The notes under the pieces were generated by a model, which ran no database searches, was not told the origin of the DNA, and saw only the letters and a program-made list of their open reading frames with translations. DNA of 38,657 bases from Bacteriovorax sp. (GTDB taxonomy: Bacteria; Bdellovibrionota; Bacteriovoracia; Bacteriovoracales; Bacteriovoracaceae): positions 1 to 38,657 of the forward strand of contig JACMNL010000009.1 in the NCBI GenBank assembly GCA_014378525.1, given 5' to 3'. Shown here one piece after another: positions 18,925-27,740 of the stretch (the stretch's first letter is position 1; each line of letters starts with the position of its first letter). The translations under genes and the position numbers were made by a program.

Positions 18925-19213
18925 TATTTATTATTACCTTTCCGCTTTTTTATTCTGCTTAGGTCTGCTTGGAACTATTTTCAAAAAAGATTTAATCTCA
19001 ATTCTTCTATGCCTTGAACTTATGATGGGTGGAGTAAGTTTACTTATGATTCTTATGTCGCGTGCGACGGGAGTTCTTGAGTCTCAGTTAATCGTGTTTT
19101 TCATGATCATCATCTCTGCTTGCGAAGTTGCAATCGGCCTGAGCTTGATCATAGCGCTCTATAGAAAGAAACAAACAATTTATACTGACGATATTAAAAT
19201 CATAACAGAGTAA
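18917..19213 (+). CDS. nuoK: NADH-quinone oxidoreductase subunit K, copy 2
   Basis: Second NuoK. Its two buried glutamates are E34 in CLELMMGGVS and E70 in SACEVAIGLSLI. An upstream TTG at 18899 is open in frame, but the ATG at 18917 is the better start: GGAGG stands at 18906-18910, 6 bases before it, and the resulting 98 residues fit the family size and begin with a helix. It overlaps nuoJ by 8 bases. nuoL copy 2 follows after 8 bases. Confidence 0.93.
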   Translation: MSSIYYYLSAFLFCLGLLGTIFKKDLISILLCLELMMGGVSLLMILMSRATGVLESQLIVFFMIIISACEVAIGLSLIIALYRKKQTIYTDDIKIITE

Positions 19214-19221
19214 GAGTTAAT

Positions 19222-21222
19222 ATGTACGAAAACTACCTGGCACTCATTCCATTTTTCCCTTTACTGGCCTTCTTACTTAACTCTGTTTTAATCAAAAATA
19301 AGTTAACTAATGTTCAAGCTGGTTTAATAACTTTCATGTCATTGTTTATCTCATTTATTTTAGTCATCATGACTTCTCTACATGTTTTAGACAAAGGCCC
19401 GGTTAGTGTTCACCTTTGGGAGTGGATGTCTTACGGAAACATCAAGTTCGATATCAGCTTCGTGATGGACGAACTTTCAGTTATTTTATCTTTAATGGTT
19501 ACTGGTATCGGAAGTGCAATTGCATTCTTCTCTATCGGATATATGGACCACGAAGAAAAAGTTGGAAAATTTTTCGGCTTCTTCGCTCTATTTGCTTTCT
19601 CAATGTTACTTCTTGTTCACGGAGCAAACTTCTTAGTTCTATTTATGGGATGGGAAGGTGTTGGTCTGAGTTCATATTTATTAATCGGGTTTTGGTATGA
19701 ACATACTAAAAACGGGAACGCTGCTAAAAAAGCATTTCTTGCAAACCGTGTTGGTGACTTTGGTTTAGTTCTTGGGATGATCGGATTTGCTCTGGTGTTC
19801 AACACAATTTCATTCGCTGATCTTCAACATCCAGATATGGCCTTATTGGTTGCCAATAAAAATATGTTAATTCTTTCTAGCTTGCTTCTTGTATTAGGAG
19901 CTGCCGGAAAGTCTGCACAGATCCCTTTATTCATCTGGCTACCGGATGCAATGATGGGCCCGACTCCAGTGTCGGCATTAATGCACGCGGCGACGATGGT
20001 TACTGCAGGTATCTTTTTACTTTGTAGAGTTTCAAACGTTATCGTTCACTTCCCGATTGTTCTGGATGTGATTGCATGGGTTGGAGCTCTTACTGCACTT
20101 CTTGCTTCACTGATTGCGATGACTCAAACGGATATCAAAAAGATTCTTGCTTACTCTACCGTATCTCAGCTTGGGTACATGGTTTTAGCTTGCGGAGTTG
20201 GTGCATTCTCAACTGGTATGTTCCACGTTTTCACTCACGCATTTTTCAAAGCACTTTTATTCCTTTGTGCTGCTTCTGTAATTTACGGATGCCACCACGA
20301 ACAGAATATTTTTAAGATGGGTGGACTAAAGAAAAAAATGCCGATTACTTTCTGGACGTTCATGGTTGGATTCCTTGCGATCTCAGGGATCCCGGGATTT
20401 TCAGGATTCTTTTCAAAAGATGAAATCCTTTCAATGGCCTTAACGAATCCAGGAAACGGAATCTGGTTATATTCAATCGCACTTATCACTGCTCTTTTAA
20501 CGGCTTTCTACATGACGAGAATGCTTGTTTTAGTTTTTATCGTTCCACCTGCTGCGAAAGTTGAAGATCATTCACACGCTCACGATAAAAAACACAAAAA
20601 AAATAAACACAATGACCATGCTCATGATGATCACACTCATGAAATCCATGAATCACCAAGTGTAATGACAATTCCTCTAATCATTCTTGCGATCTGTTCA
20701 TTCGCTGCCGGATATATTGGTCTTCCACATATCATCGGCGGACATGAAAACTCTCGTTTGTTCCAGGGTTTCCTTGAAAGATTCGTAGCCAAGACTTCAG
20801 GACACACAGAACTTTCAGCTCAAACTGAAATCATCATGATGGGAGTGACAACACTTCTTATTCTGGGATCGATGGGACTTGCTTATTACATTTATGTAAA
20901 AAATGATCACGTTAAAATGCGCGATTCACTTAAAGCAAAATTTCACACACTATGGCTCATCAGTTTCAACAAATTTAAAGTTGATGAGTTCTATGAACTA
21001 ACAATCATCAAGCCTCTATTTCAATTCGGCCACTTCCTGGTTGATGTTGTTGAAACTCACGTGATCAACGGCGTAGTAAAAGTTGTAACAAAATTTACAA
21101 CTTCAAGCGGGCAGATTTTAGATGACAATAAACCGGAAAGATTAGAGATGGGAATTCTCTACATCGTGATCGGTTTAACCGGCATCATTATTTTTATTTT
21201 TAACGCATTTATTTTTAGATAA
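19222..21222 (+). CDS. nuoL: NADH-quinone oxidoreductase subunit L, copy 2
   Basis: Second NuoL, 666 residues, canonical. It has E145 in GWEGVGLSSYLLIGFWY, K230 in GKSAQIPLFIWLPDAMMGP, LAYSTVSQLGYMVLACG, the helix 8 lysine in THAFFKALLFL, and the SKDEIL lysine in helix 12, followed by a long lateral helix and terminal anchor. Between helices 13 and 14 lies a striking His/Lys/Asp-rich loop at about 445-478 (pieces such as DHSHAHDKKHKK and HDDHTHEIHE). Histidine-rich loops at this place occur in some other NuoL proteins, but both copies here have one of unrelated sequence. Start ATG is 8 bases after nuoK. Confidence 0.95.
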   Translation: MYENYLALIPFFPLLAFLLNSVLIKNKLTNVQAGLITFMSLFISFILVIMTSLHVLDKGPVSVHLWEWMSYGNIKFDISFVMDELSVILSLMVTGIGSAIAFFSIGYMDHEEKVGKFFGFFALFAFSMLLLVHGANFLVLFMGWEGVGLSSYLLIGFWYEHTKNGNAAKKAFLANRVGDFGLVLGMIGFALVFNTISFADLQHPDMALLVANKNMLILSSLLLVLGAAGKSAQIPLFIWLPDAMMGPTPVSALMHAATMVTAGIFLLCRVSNVIVHFPIVLDVIAWVGALTALLASLIAMTQTDIKKILAYSTVSQLGYMVLACGVGAFSTGMFHVFTHAFFKALLFLCAASVIYGCHHEQNIFKMGGLKKKMPITFWTFMVGFLAISGIPGFSGFFSKDEILSMALTNPGNGIWLYSIALITALLTAFYMTRMLVLVFIVPPAAKVEDHSHAHDKKHKKNKHNDHAHDDHTHEIHESPSVMTIPLIILAICSFAAGYIGLPHIIGGHENSRLFQGFLERFVAKTSGHTELSAQTEIIMMGVTTLLILGSMGLAYYIYVKNDHVKMRDSLKAKFHTLWLISFNKFKVDEFYELTIIKPLFQFGHFLVDVVETHVINGVVKVVTKFTTSSGQILDDNKPERLEMGILYIVIGLTGIIIFIFNAFIFR

Positions 21223-21235
21223 AACTGGATAGAAA

Positions 21236-22720
21236 ATGGATCAATTATTTCTCGTAAAATTTTTAATACCTCTTTTGTGGGCGATTGGTTTTTTGTTCGC
21301 TCCAAAGAACAATGAAAAATCGATCAGACTCTATGCTTTAATTGGCGCGTTCGTAACACTCGCATACTCGATTAAAATGTACATGGACCTTCCGGATCCA
21401 GGAGTCCTGACAACACTTTTTAAATTCGACATGCCTTTGTTCTTCAATATCTCGTACACATTCGCAATGGATGGACTCTCTGGTCTACTTCTAATGCTGA
21501 ACGCTTTTTTAATGTTGGTTGTTGTAATCGCAACATGGGAATTTAAAACAGATAAGCTTCGTCTTTATTACTTTTTAATTTTCTTACTAACATGGGCAGT
21601 AAACGGATCACTTCTTTCTACATCATTATATGGCTTCTATGTTTTCTGGGAACTAATGCTGATTCCACTATTTATTTTAGTGGGAGTATTTGGTGGAGAA
21701 AACAGAAGATACGCTTCATTTAAGTTCTTCATGATGACTGCAGCTGGATCAATCCTGATGCTGGCCTCAATGTGCTACATGTCTGCACTTGCTTATAAAT
21801 TTAACGGATCTTACGACCTGAACTATGAAGTTATTAAATCATTAGGTTTAAGATACGACGGATTCGGTTCACCTCAGTCGCTAATATTCTGGTCATTCGC
21901 AATCGCCTTCTTCTTAAAAGTTCCGGTATTTCCATTTCACTCATGGTTACCTGATGCTCACGTTGAAGCACCTACCGCCGGTTCAATTATTTTAGCTGGT
22001 ATTTTATTAAAGCTTGGTATCTACGGTTTCCTTCGTTTCGTAATTCCATTATTTCCTGAAGCTGTTTCAGCTAACAGAGATATTGTTATGTACCTCGGAG
22101 CAACGGGGGTTATCTACGGAGCACTGACTGCGTGGGTACAAACAGATATTAAAAAACTTGTAGCGTTCTCTTCAATCTCACACATGGGTTATATCATCAT
22201 GGGTGTTTTCTCTCAGAACCCGCTTGCTGTTAAAGGAGCTATCTTTCAAATGATCGCTCACGGTATTTCAACACCAGGTCTCTTCATCGGTGTTCATTAT
22301 CTTTACCAGAGAACACATACTAAAAAGATGGATATGTACGGCGGACTGGCAGCAGTTATGCCAAAGTTTGCGATTTTATTTTTCATCATCACTGCAGGAT
22401 CAATGGCAGTGCCAATGACTTGTGGATTCGTTGGTGAGTTCATGATCATCATGGGTTCGTATCAGGTAAACACTATTGCAGCTTTTTTAGCAGCGACAGG
22501 GATTATCCTTTCACCGATCTATTTGTTAAAAATGTATCACCTGACAGCACTTGGCGAGATGAAACACGAAGAAAACAAATCTCTGAAAGATTTATCACTT
22601 CTTGAAGCAACACCAATGATCGTACTTTCTATTATGACGATTGGTTTTGGTCTTTATCCAAAAGCAATCATGGCCCTGTATGATGGAACAATTAATTTCC
22701 TGGTAAATAAAGGTTTATAA
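21236..22720 (+). CDS. nuoM: NADH-quinone oxidoreductase subunit M, copy 2
   Basis: Second NuoM, 494 residues, canonical. E139 lies in FWELMLIPLFILVG, GGENRRYASFKFF follows, K228 in LKVPVFPFHSWLPDAHVEAP, the second lysine in LLKLGIYGFLRF, VQTDIKKLVAFSSISHMG, and the helix 12 glutamate in CGFVGEFMII. Unlike copy 1 it keeps the common DAHVEAPTAGS loop. It starts 13 bases after nuoL and is followed by nuoN after one base. Confidence 0.95.
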   Translation: MDQLFLVKFLIPLLWAIGFLFAPKNNEKSIRLYALIGAFVTLAYSIKMYMDLPDPGVLTTLFKFDMPLFFNISYTFAMDGLSGLLLMLNAFLMLVVVIATWEFKTDKLRLYYFLIFLLTWAVNGSLLSTSLYGFYVFWELMLIPLFILVGVFGGENRRYASFKFFMMTAAGSILMLASMCYMSALAYKFNGSYDLNYEVIKSLGLRYDGFGSPQSLIFWSFAIAFFLKVPVFPFHSWLPDAHVEAPTAGSIILAGILLKLGIYGFLRFVIPLFPEAVSANRDIVMYLGATGVIYGALTAWVQTDIKKLVAFSSISHMGYIIMGVFSQNPLAVKGAIFQMIAHGISTPGLFIGVHYLYQRTHTKKMDMYGGLAAVMPKFAILFFIITAGSMAVPMTCGFVGEFMIIMGSYQVNTIAAFLAATGIILSPIYLLKMYHLTALGEMKHEENKSLKDLSLLEATPMIVLSIMTIGFGLYPKAIMALYDGTINFLVNKGL

Positions 22721-22721
22721 G

Positions 22722-24104
22722 ATGGATAACTTAACATTCGTTCAAAACGTTTTAATATTTTTAGGTCTAAACGGGGTTGCCCTTTTAGGTTTAAACATTA
22801 AGAAAAACGGAAAGTATATTTCGTTTGCAGCAACACTAATTGCTGCGATCACATTCTTTGCAATGCTCTTCAGCCGAGATTCATTCACGCTAAGTGAGTT
22901 ATTCAGTCTTGAAGGAAATAAAATTCTGCTTCTTAAAATTGTTTCAGTTTTAAATGTACTGATGATTTTAATAAACGGTTATTACTCACTGGAAAAAGTT
23001 AAGAACTCAGTTCTTATGTCTTATATGTTTATGGGAGGGGTTTTCCTTCTTGGTGCAAACGACCTGATGACTTTTTACGTAGCGATGGAAACAATCGCTC
23101 TGGTTGGATATGCACTGGTTGCAACTTCTGACTTAGAAAACTCACGTGAAGCAGCGGTAAAATATTTAATCCAGGGCGCTGTCATCTCGGTTATTTTTTT
23201 ACTCGGTGTAGCTTTCTACTTAGGCGCAACAAACGGTCTGACATTAGTTGGTGCCACAGTTGTTAACCAGGAATTCTACGCAATCGCATTGGGGATTTTC
23301 ATACTAACTGCTTGCTTCAAACTTGGTGCATTTCCATTCCATGCGTGGATTGCTGATGTTTACTCAAACGTAAGCTCAGGTAACCTTGCAACGAACTTCT
23401 TCATTTCAAAAATCATTATCGGATTTAAGTTCATCACACTTCTTCAGTTGCTTCTTTTAGAATGTGACCCGCACTTCCAGGACATTTTAGTTATGATTAT
23501 CCAGTGGATTGCAGTTATGTCTGCTTTTTACGGAAACATCATGGCCGTGGTTCAGGGACAATTCAAAAGAATCATCGCTTACTCATCAGTGGCCCACACT
23601 GGTTACATGTTGATGATGATCTGTTTAAACCCGGACGAAAATCTGGAAAAACAACTTATCGCTTACCTGGTTCTTTATTCGTTAACAGCAACAGGAGTGA
23701 TCCTGATACTCAACCAATTTGCTTCGCTTAACAAAGATAAGGATGGAAGAAACATTCTTAAATCGGGCTTCTATAGAAATAAAGGCCTATCGATTATGTT
23801 GGTTATCTTTGTTTTAAGTTTGGGATCGATCCCGCTTACTTCGGGTTTCTCAATGAAGTACATGCTTTTCACTAACTATTTCAGAGAGGGCTTCACTAAA
23901 GAAGCTACTTCAATTTTCATAAGTTCTATTGTGGGTCTTGCTTATTATATCCGTTTCGTCAGTGATTTATTTACTGAGGATGAAGTGGCAATGAAGCTGC
24001 CAGCAATAAAAACCCGATTTAGCGAATCGCTAGTTCATGTTATCATTTTAGTGTCTATCTTCACTTTTGGAATTGCTCCATCACTCTTTTTAGGGTTGAA
24101 GTAG
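22722..24104 (+). CDS. nuoN: NADH-quinone oxidoreductase subunit N, copy 2 (divergent)
   Basis: Second NuoN, 460 residues and clearly more divergent than copy 1. The helix 5 glutamate remains in YVAMETIALVGYAL and the helix 7 lysine K200 in FKLGAFPFHAWIADVYSN, but the normal PDVYEGSPTPVT stretch reads ADVYSNVSSGNLAT, so the Glu-Gly-Pro-Thr-Pro turn is gone. FKRIIAYSSVAHTGYM is recognisable, and the helix 12 lysine survives in LTSGFSMKYMLF. The pump residues are therefore kept while the surrounding loops changed. It ends the nuo run; the next gene starts 10 bases later. Confidence 0.9.
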   Translation: MDNLTFVQNVLIFLGLNGVALLGLNIKKNGKYISFAATLIAAITFFAMLFSRDSFTLSELFSLEGNKILLLKIVSVLNVLMILINGYYSLEKVKNSVLMSYMFMGGVFLLGANDLMTFYVAMETIALVGYALVATSDLENSREAAVKYLIQGAVISVIFLLGVAFYLGATNGLTLVGATVVNQEFYAIALGIFILTACFKLGAFPFHAWIADVYSNVSSGNLATNFFISKIIIGFKFITLLQLLLLECDPHFQDILVMIIQWIAVMSAFYGNIMAVVQGQFKRIIAYSSVAHTGYMLMMICLNPDENLEKQLIAYLVLYSLTATGVILILNQFASLNKDKDGRNILKSGFYRNKGLSIMLVIFVLSLGSIPLTSGFSMKYMLFTNYFREGFTKEATSIFISSIVGLAYYIRFVSDLFTEDEVAMKLPAIKTRFSESLVHVIILVSIFTFGIAPSLFLGLK

Positions 24105-24114
24105 ACAGGAATTA

Positions 24115-27100
24115 ATGGACGTTAAGTACCGGATCCGACTCAAGAACGAGCGGGTCATTGGACCTTTTTCAACTGAAGAAATTGGTGAATTATTTCTTAA
24201 GGGTCACATCGATGGCGCAGAAATGTGTCAGCAGTTTCCTATTGGTGACTGGAAGCCAATCCAGTCTTTTGCTAATCTTGCGACGATCATTCAAAAAATT
24301 CAGGAAAAAAACTTACGCGTTGATGAGCCTGAAGCTACACTTCCAAAAAATGCAAAATCAAAGTCTGATGAAACAAAAGCAAATCATGTAAAACCTAAAT
24401 CAGATGAAGTTGGTAAAGATGCAACAAAAAACCAAACCTTCCTGGAATTCAAATTCGGTAAAGATGTAAAAATCGACGTCAACTACGTCGAGCTTGAAAA
24501 AAAATATCAGGCAGAAAATCCGGACATGCCTTATGAAGACGGAATGGAAAAAACCGTGGTCATTAAGCGACCTGGTTCCGGAAGCCCTTCTAGGCCATCA
24601 TCAACTACCGAAATGGAAAAAACAGTTGTTGTAAAAAAATTCGAACCACCTAAACCTGTTCCTGAAAAAAAAGAATTCAAAGAATCGGTTAAGTCTGTTG
24701 TTGAACTAAAAGCAGTCGTGCCTGAAAAGTCTCACGAAGAAATGGTGAACGAAAGAACAGAGTTCATTAATCTTAAAGAAGTTCTTCCAACGATCAATGC
24801 GCAGTTAAGTGTTTCAGAAGTCGAACTTGAAAAACAAGCAAAAATCGAAGAGAACATTGAGAAAAAACGCCTGCGTGATCTTCAGGAGATCATGATCCGC
24901 GAGCAGGCCATTGAAGATGGTGAAGACGAAGATGAAGTTGAAGTTATCGAAGAATACTCGCGCGATAAAAAAGATTTTGAACCAAAGATTGTAATCAAGA
25001 AAAAGAAAAAAGGAATGTCGATCGTCGCCATTCTAGCTTTTTTAGGGATTACATATTTTTTCCTTCAACCGGAGGAAAAACCCAAAGTCACCGGACCGTT
25101 ATTTCTGGAAGTAAATTTTCCAATTACAGCACCGAATGAAAACATTACTGCTGCTAACGCAGCTTTACAGGAAGCGCGTACACTATACTCACAAGGTTCT
25201 TACAAAAACAGGGCTCGTGCTTCGGGGTTCTATGTAAACTCACTCGCACAAAGATTTAGCGGAAGCGAAGCTCTCGGTGAAACCATCCTGACTTATGCTG
25301 AATTAATCGACAACACCAGGGATCGCCATCAGTCGGCCAATACACTTTATAAATTTATACAGATTGCAGATTCGAAACTTTTAAATGATGCCAGCGCCGC
25401 AACAGGTACTGCTCATTTTTATGGAAAGATCGGAAAATATCAGACAGGTATCTACACAATTAAAAATTACCTGCGTGCAGGAAATAAACCAAATCCTAAA
25501 ATGCTGACTTATTATCTCGACCTGCTTCAAAATGCAGGAGAACTGAGTGAAGCCCGCAAAACATTCGATGTACTTCAGAAAATTCCAAAAAAGCCTTTTG
25601 AGTCTTATTATTATCTGGCCCAATTTGATCTGGCCGATGATAAAACGGCAGAAGCAAAAACTATCCTGGGTGAAGGGTTAAAATATTTTCCCGCGAGTGC
25701 GCTGCTGCTTCTTCAATATTCAGAAATTCTTTTAAAAGAGCAGGCCATGAAAGCTTTTGAAGAAACTCTGTTAAAAGTAAAAAATATTGATGCTGAAGGC
25801 TCACCTGAGTTTATGGCAAATTATTATAAACAAATGGGATACCTTGCGGCCTTAAAAAATAAAAATAAAGAGGCATCTCTACTTTTCAAAAATTCACTGG
25901 CATTAAAAGAATCTGACGAATTGAGAGATACACTTTCAAAGCTTGATGTGGCCGGAGATAAAATTTCACAATCGTTGATCCTTGAAAGTAAGGTCCTTGG
26001 TTTGTTGAAAAAAGCTAAACAAGAATACAAAAATAAAAACATGGATCTTGCTTTTCAGTATGCGATTGAAGCAGTTGATGCAAGTCCGGATTATATTCCC
26101 GCAGTTTTATTCCAGGCTAAGTTAAATACAGACCGCGGATTTTTTGAATCGGCGATCTACTCCCTTCAAAGAATTATAGGACTATACCAGCAAAACAATC
26201 AGCTGAAAAAAATGCTGGTTGAAGTTTATATCAAGTCATATAAGTTTGAAGATGCAGAAAGAATGCTGGCGGAAATGGCACAGACAAAATTTGCGACAAG
26301 TCCTGAGTATGCTTCACTAATGGCCCAGTTTTCTGAAGCTAAGAAAAATCCAGTTCTCGCAATCAAGTGGTATGACCGTGCACTTTCGCGCGATCCACTT
26401 AGTGATGATGACATGTTCAAGATGGCAAAAATTCTTGTAAAAAATAAAAAATTTCCGGAAGCAAGAAGTCGTTTATCAAAAGCACTACTTCTCGATCCAA
26501 AAAATGTAAACTATCACGCGCTTTATTCTGAAATTCTTTATGAACAGGACGGAACAGATACTGCGATCGGATATCTGAGAGATATTATTTCTGAAATCGG
26601 AGAAGACCCGATTTTAATTTCAGCAATTACGACTGCGTATTTTAAAAGCGGTCAGTTGAAAGAATTCCAGGCCTATTATAAAAAAGTTCAATCAATGCCG
26701 AAAAAAGACGAAGCTTTTTACGAATTCCTCGCTGCTGCTGCAAAACTTGAAGGAAGAAAAGAAGACTACGTTCAATCGAGCCGTGATTTATTAAAACTAA
26801 ATCCAGGTAACCTACGCGTACGAATGGAGCTTGGTGCTCTTTTGTATGATGAAAAACGCTACGACGAAGCGATTATGGAATTTACTGAAGTGAAGGACAA
26901 ACTCGTCTCTTACCCGCGAGTTCACTATGAACTGGCCCGCGTTTACCTGGCCAAAAATGACATGGTGAAAGCAAAAGAGATGGCACAAAAAGAACTCGAC
27001 CTCAATCCTAATCTTGATGCGGCCCATTTTATTGTGGGTGAGGTTTTCCGTCTCAATAAAGACTATCGCGAAGCTGTAATTAAGTATGAGAAGGCCATCA

Positions 27101-27366
27101 GTTTAAACCCAAAATCGGTTGATGCTCTCATGGCGATGGGTTGGATTCGTCTCAATCAAAACTACGCCAATGAGGCCATTGAACTCTTCTCGCGTGCAAT
27201 GAAAGAAGACCCTGCGAATCCGCTCATCCATAAACAGATGGGAGATGCATATCGTGCAGCGGGACAAAGAGCTCAGGCCAAAGAAAAATACGAAGACTAT
27301 TTGAAGTTGAGCCCAGTGGCGCAGGATAAAGACTTGATTGAGTCATTAATTAGAAATCTGAAATAG
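24115..27366 (+). CDS. GYF-domain / single-TM / TPR-repeat protein
   Basis: Large (1083 aa) predicted inner-membrane protein of unknown role. Residues 3-60 resemble a GYF_2 domain (RLKNERVIGPFSTEEIGELF, then GDWKPIQSFANLA). Residues 60-300 are charged and low in complexity and carry the short repeat MEKTVVIK at 144 and MEKTVVVK at 167, with Thr147 and Thr170. A basic stretch KKKKKG precedes one membrane helix at about 300-320 (MSIVAILAFLGITYFFLQ), so the N-terminal part should be cytosolic and the rest periplasmic. Residues 340-1080 are many TPR-like helical pairs, clearest near the end (PRVHYELARVYLAKND, ALMAMGWIRLNQNY). It starts 10 bases after nuoN with AGGA upstream, so it may be read from the nuo transcript, though a functional tie is unproven. 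It recalls scaffold proteins of gliding or cell-envelope machines, which is only analogy. Confidence 0.8.
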   Translation: MDVKYRIRLKNERVIGPFSTEEIGELFLKGHIDGAEMCQQFPIGDWKPIQSFANLATIIQKIQEKNLRVDEPEATLPKNAKSKSDETKANHVKPKSDEVGKDATKNQTFLEFKFGKDVKIDVNYVELEKKYQAENPDMPYEDGMEKTVVIKRPGSGSPSRPSSTTEMEKTVVVKKFEPPKPVPEKKEFKESVKSVVELKAVVPEKSHEEMVNERTEFINLKEVLPTINAQLSVSEVELEKQAKIEENIEKKRLRDLQEIMIREQAIEDGEDEDEVEVIEEYSRDKKDFEPKIVIKKKKKGMSIVAILAFLGITYFFLQPEEKPKVTGPLFLEVNFPITAPNENITAANAALQEARTLYSQGSYKNRARASGFYVNSLAQRFSGSEALGETILTYAELIDNTRDRHQSANTLYKFIQIADSKLLNDASAATGTAHFYGKIGKYQTGIYTIKNYLRAGNKPNPKMLTYYLDLLQNAGELSEARKTFDVLQKIPKKPFESYYYLAQFDLADDKTAEAKTILGEGLKYFPASALLLLQYSEILLKEQAMKAFEETLLKVKNIDAEGSPEFMANYYKQMGYLAALKNKNKEASLLFKNSLALKESDELRDTLSKLDVAGDKISQSLILESKVLGLLKKAKQEYKNKNMDLAFQYAIEAVDASPDYIPAVLFQAKLNTDRGFFESAIYSLQRIIGLYQQNNQLKKMLVEVYIKSYKFEDAERMLAEMAQTKFATSPEYASLMAQFSEAKKNPVLAIKWYDRALSRDPLSDDDMFKMAKILVKNKKFPEARSRLSKALLLDPKNVNYHALYSEILYEQDGTDTAIGYLRDIISEIGEDPILISAITTAYFKSGQLKEFQAYYKKVQSMPKKDEAFYEFLAAAAKLEGRKEDYVQSSRDLLKLNPGNLRVRMELGALLYDEKRYDEAIMEFTEVKDKLVSYPRVHYELARVYLAKNDMVKAKEMAQKELDLNPNLDAAHFIVGEVFRLNKDYREAVIKYEKAISLNPKSVDALMAMGWIRLNQNYANEAIELFSRAMKEDPANPLIHKQMGDAYRAAGQRAQAKEKYEDYLKLSPVAQDKDLIESLIRNLK

Positions 27367-27375
27367 AATTCCCGC

Positions 27376-27404
27376 TTGTCATTTTTGATGAAAACACTTA
27401 GTAT
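27376..27404 (+). promoter_or_regulatory. Promoter of the tRNA-Ser genes
   Basis: TTGTCA at 27376-27381, a 17-base spacer and TAGTAT at 27399-27404 make a near-consensus sigma70-type promoter. The expected start, near 27411, is about 10 bases before the first tRNA. It lies just downstream of the TPR gene stop. Confidence 0.65.
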
Positions 27405-27421
27405 GACCTTCTAAGTTTTGC

Positions 27422-27509
27422 GGAGGATTGGCGGAGTGGTCGATCGCGGCGGTTTTGAAAACCGTTGAACCGAAAGGTTCCGCAGGTTCGAATCCTGTGT
27501 CCTCCGCCA
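27422..27509 (+). tRNA. tRNA-Ser (anticodon UGA)
   Basis: 88-base class II tRNA. The acceptor stem GGAGGAT (27422-27428) pairs with GTCCTCC (27499-27505), followed by discriminator G and an encoded CCA. The anticodon loop is TTTGAAA with anticodon TGA, which reads UCA and UCG. A long variable arm (GAACCGAAAGGTTCC) and the T loop TTCGAAT are present, as expected for serine. Confidence 0.97.
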
Positions 27510-27554
27510 TATTTAGAAACGCCAACGATCCCGAAATTTAGATTCTGTCTTTAT

Positions 27555-27645
27555 GGAGATGTGGGAGAGTGGCCTAATCCATTCCCTTGCTAAGGGAACG
27601 TGCCTCAAAAGGGCACCGTGAGTTCGAATCTCACCGTCTCCGCCA
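27555..27645 (+). tRNA. tRNA-Ser (anticodon GCU)
   Basis: 91-base class II tRNA. Acceptor GGAGATG (27555-27561) pairs with CGTCTCC (27635-27641); discriminator G and encoded CCA follow. The anticodon loop TTGCTAA gives GCT, reading AGC and AGU. The long variable arm fits serine. It is 45 bases after tRNA-Ser(UGA) with no good promoter between, so the two are probably processed from one transcript. Confidence 0.97.
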
Positions 27646-27694
27646 TTTTTAATCATACATTTACCCTTACAACCTATTAAAGTTACCCATGTGA

Positions 27695-27723
27695 TTGACG
27701 ATTTCTATTCGTCCCGTTATAAA
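27695..27723 (+). promoter_or_regulatory. Promoter of tRNA-Arg
   Basis: TTGACG at 27695-27700, a 17-base spacer and TATAAA at 27718-27723 form a near-consensus promoter. Initiation would fall about 10 bases before the tRNA-Arg start at 27741, so this tRNA can be transcribed independently of the two tRNA-Ser genes. Confidence 0.7.
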
Positions 27724-27740
27724 GATAGTTCTTAAAATGC

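Noticed and set aside
9233-24104. Mrp-type antiporter or hydrogenase (Hyf/Hyc/Ech) membrane modules instead of Nuo
   Set aside because: Presence of NuoA, H, J, K in classical order and of Nuo-specific H and A motifs in both sets argues for complex I; Mrp operons have MnhE/F/G-type genes, absent here.
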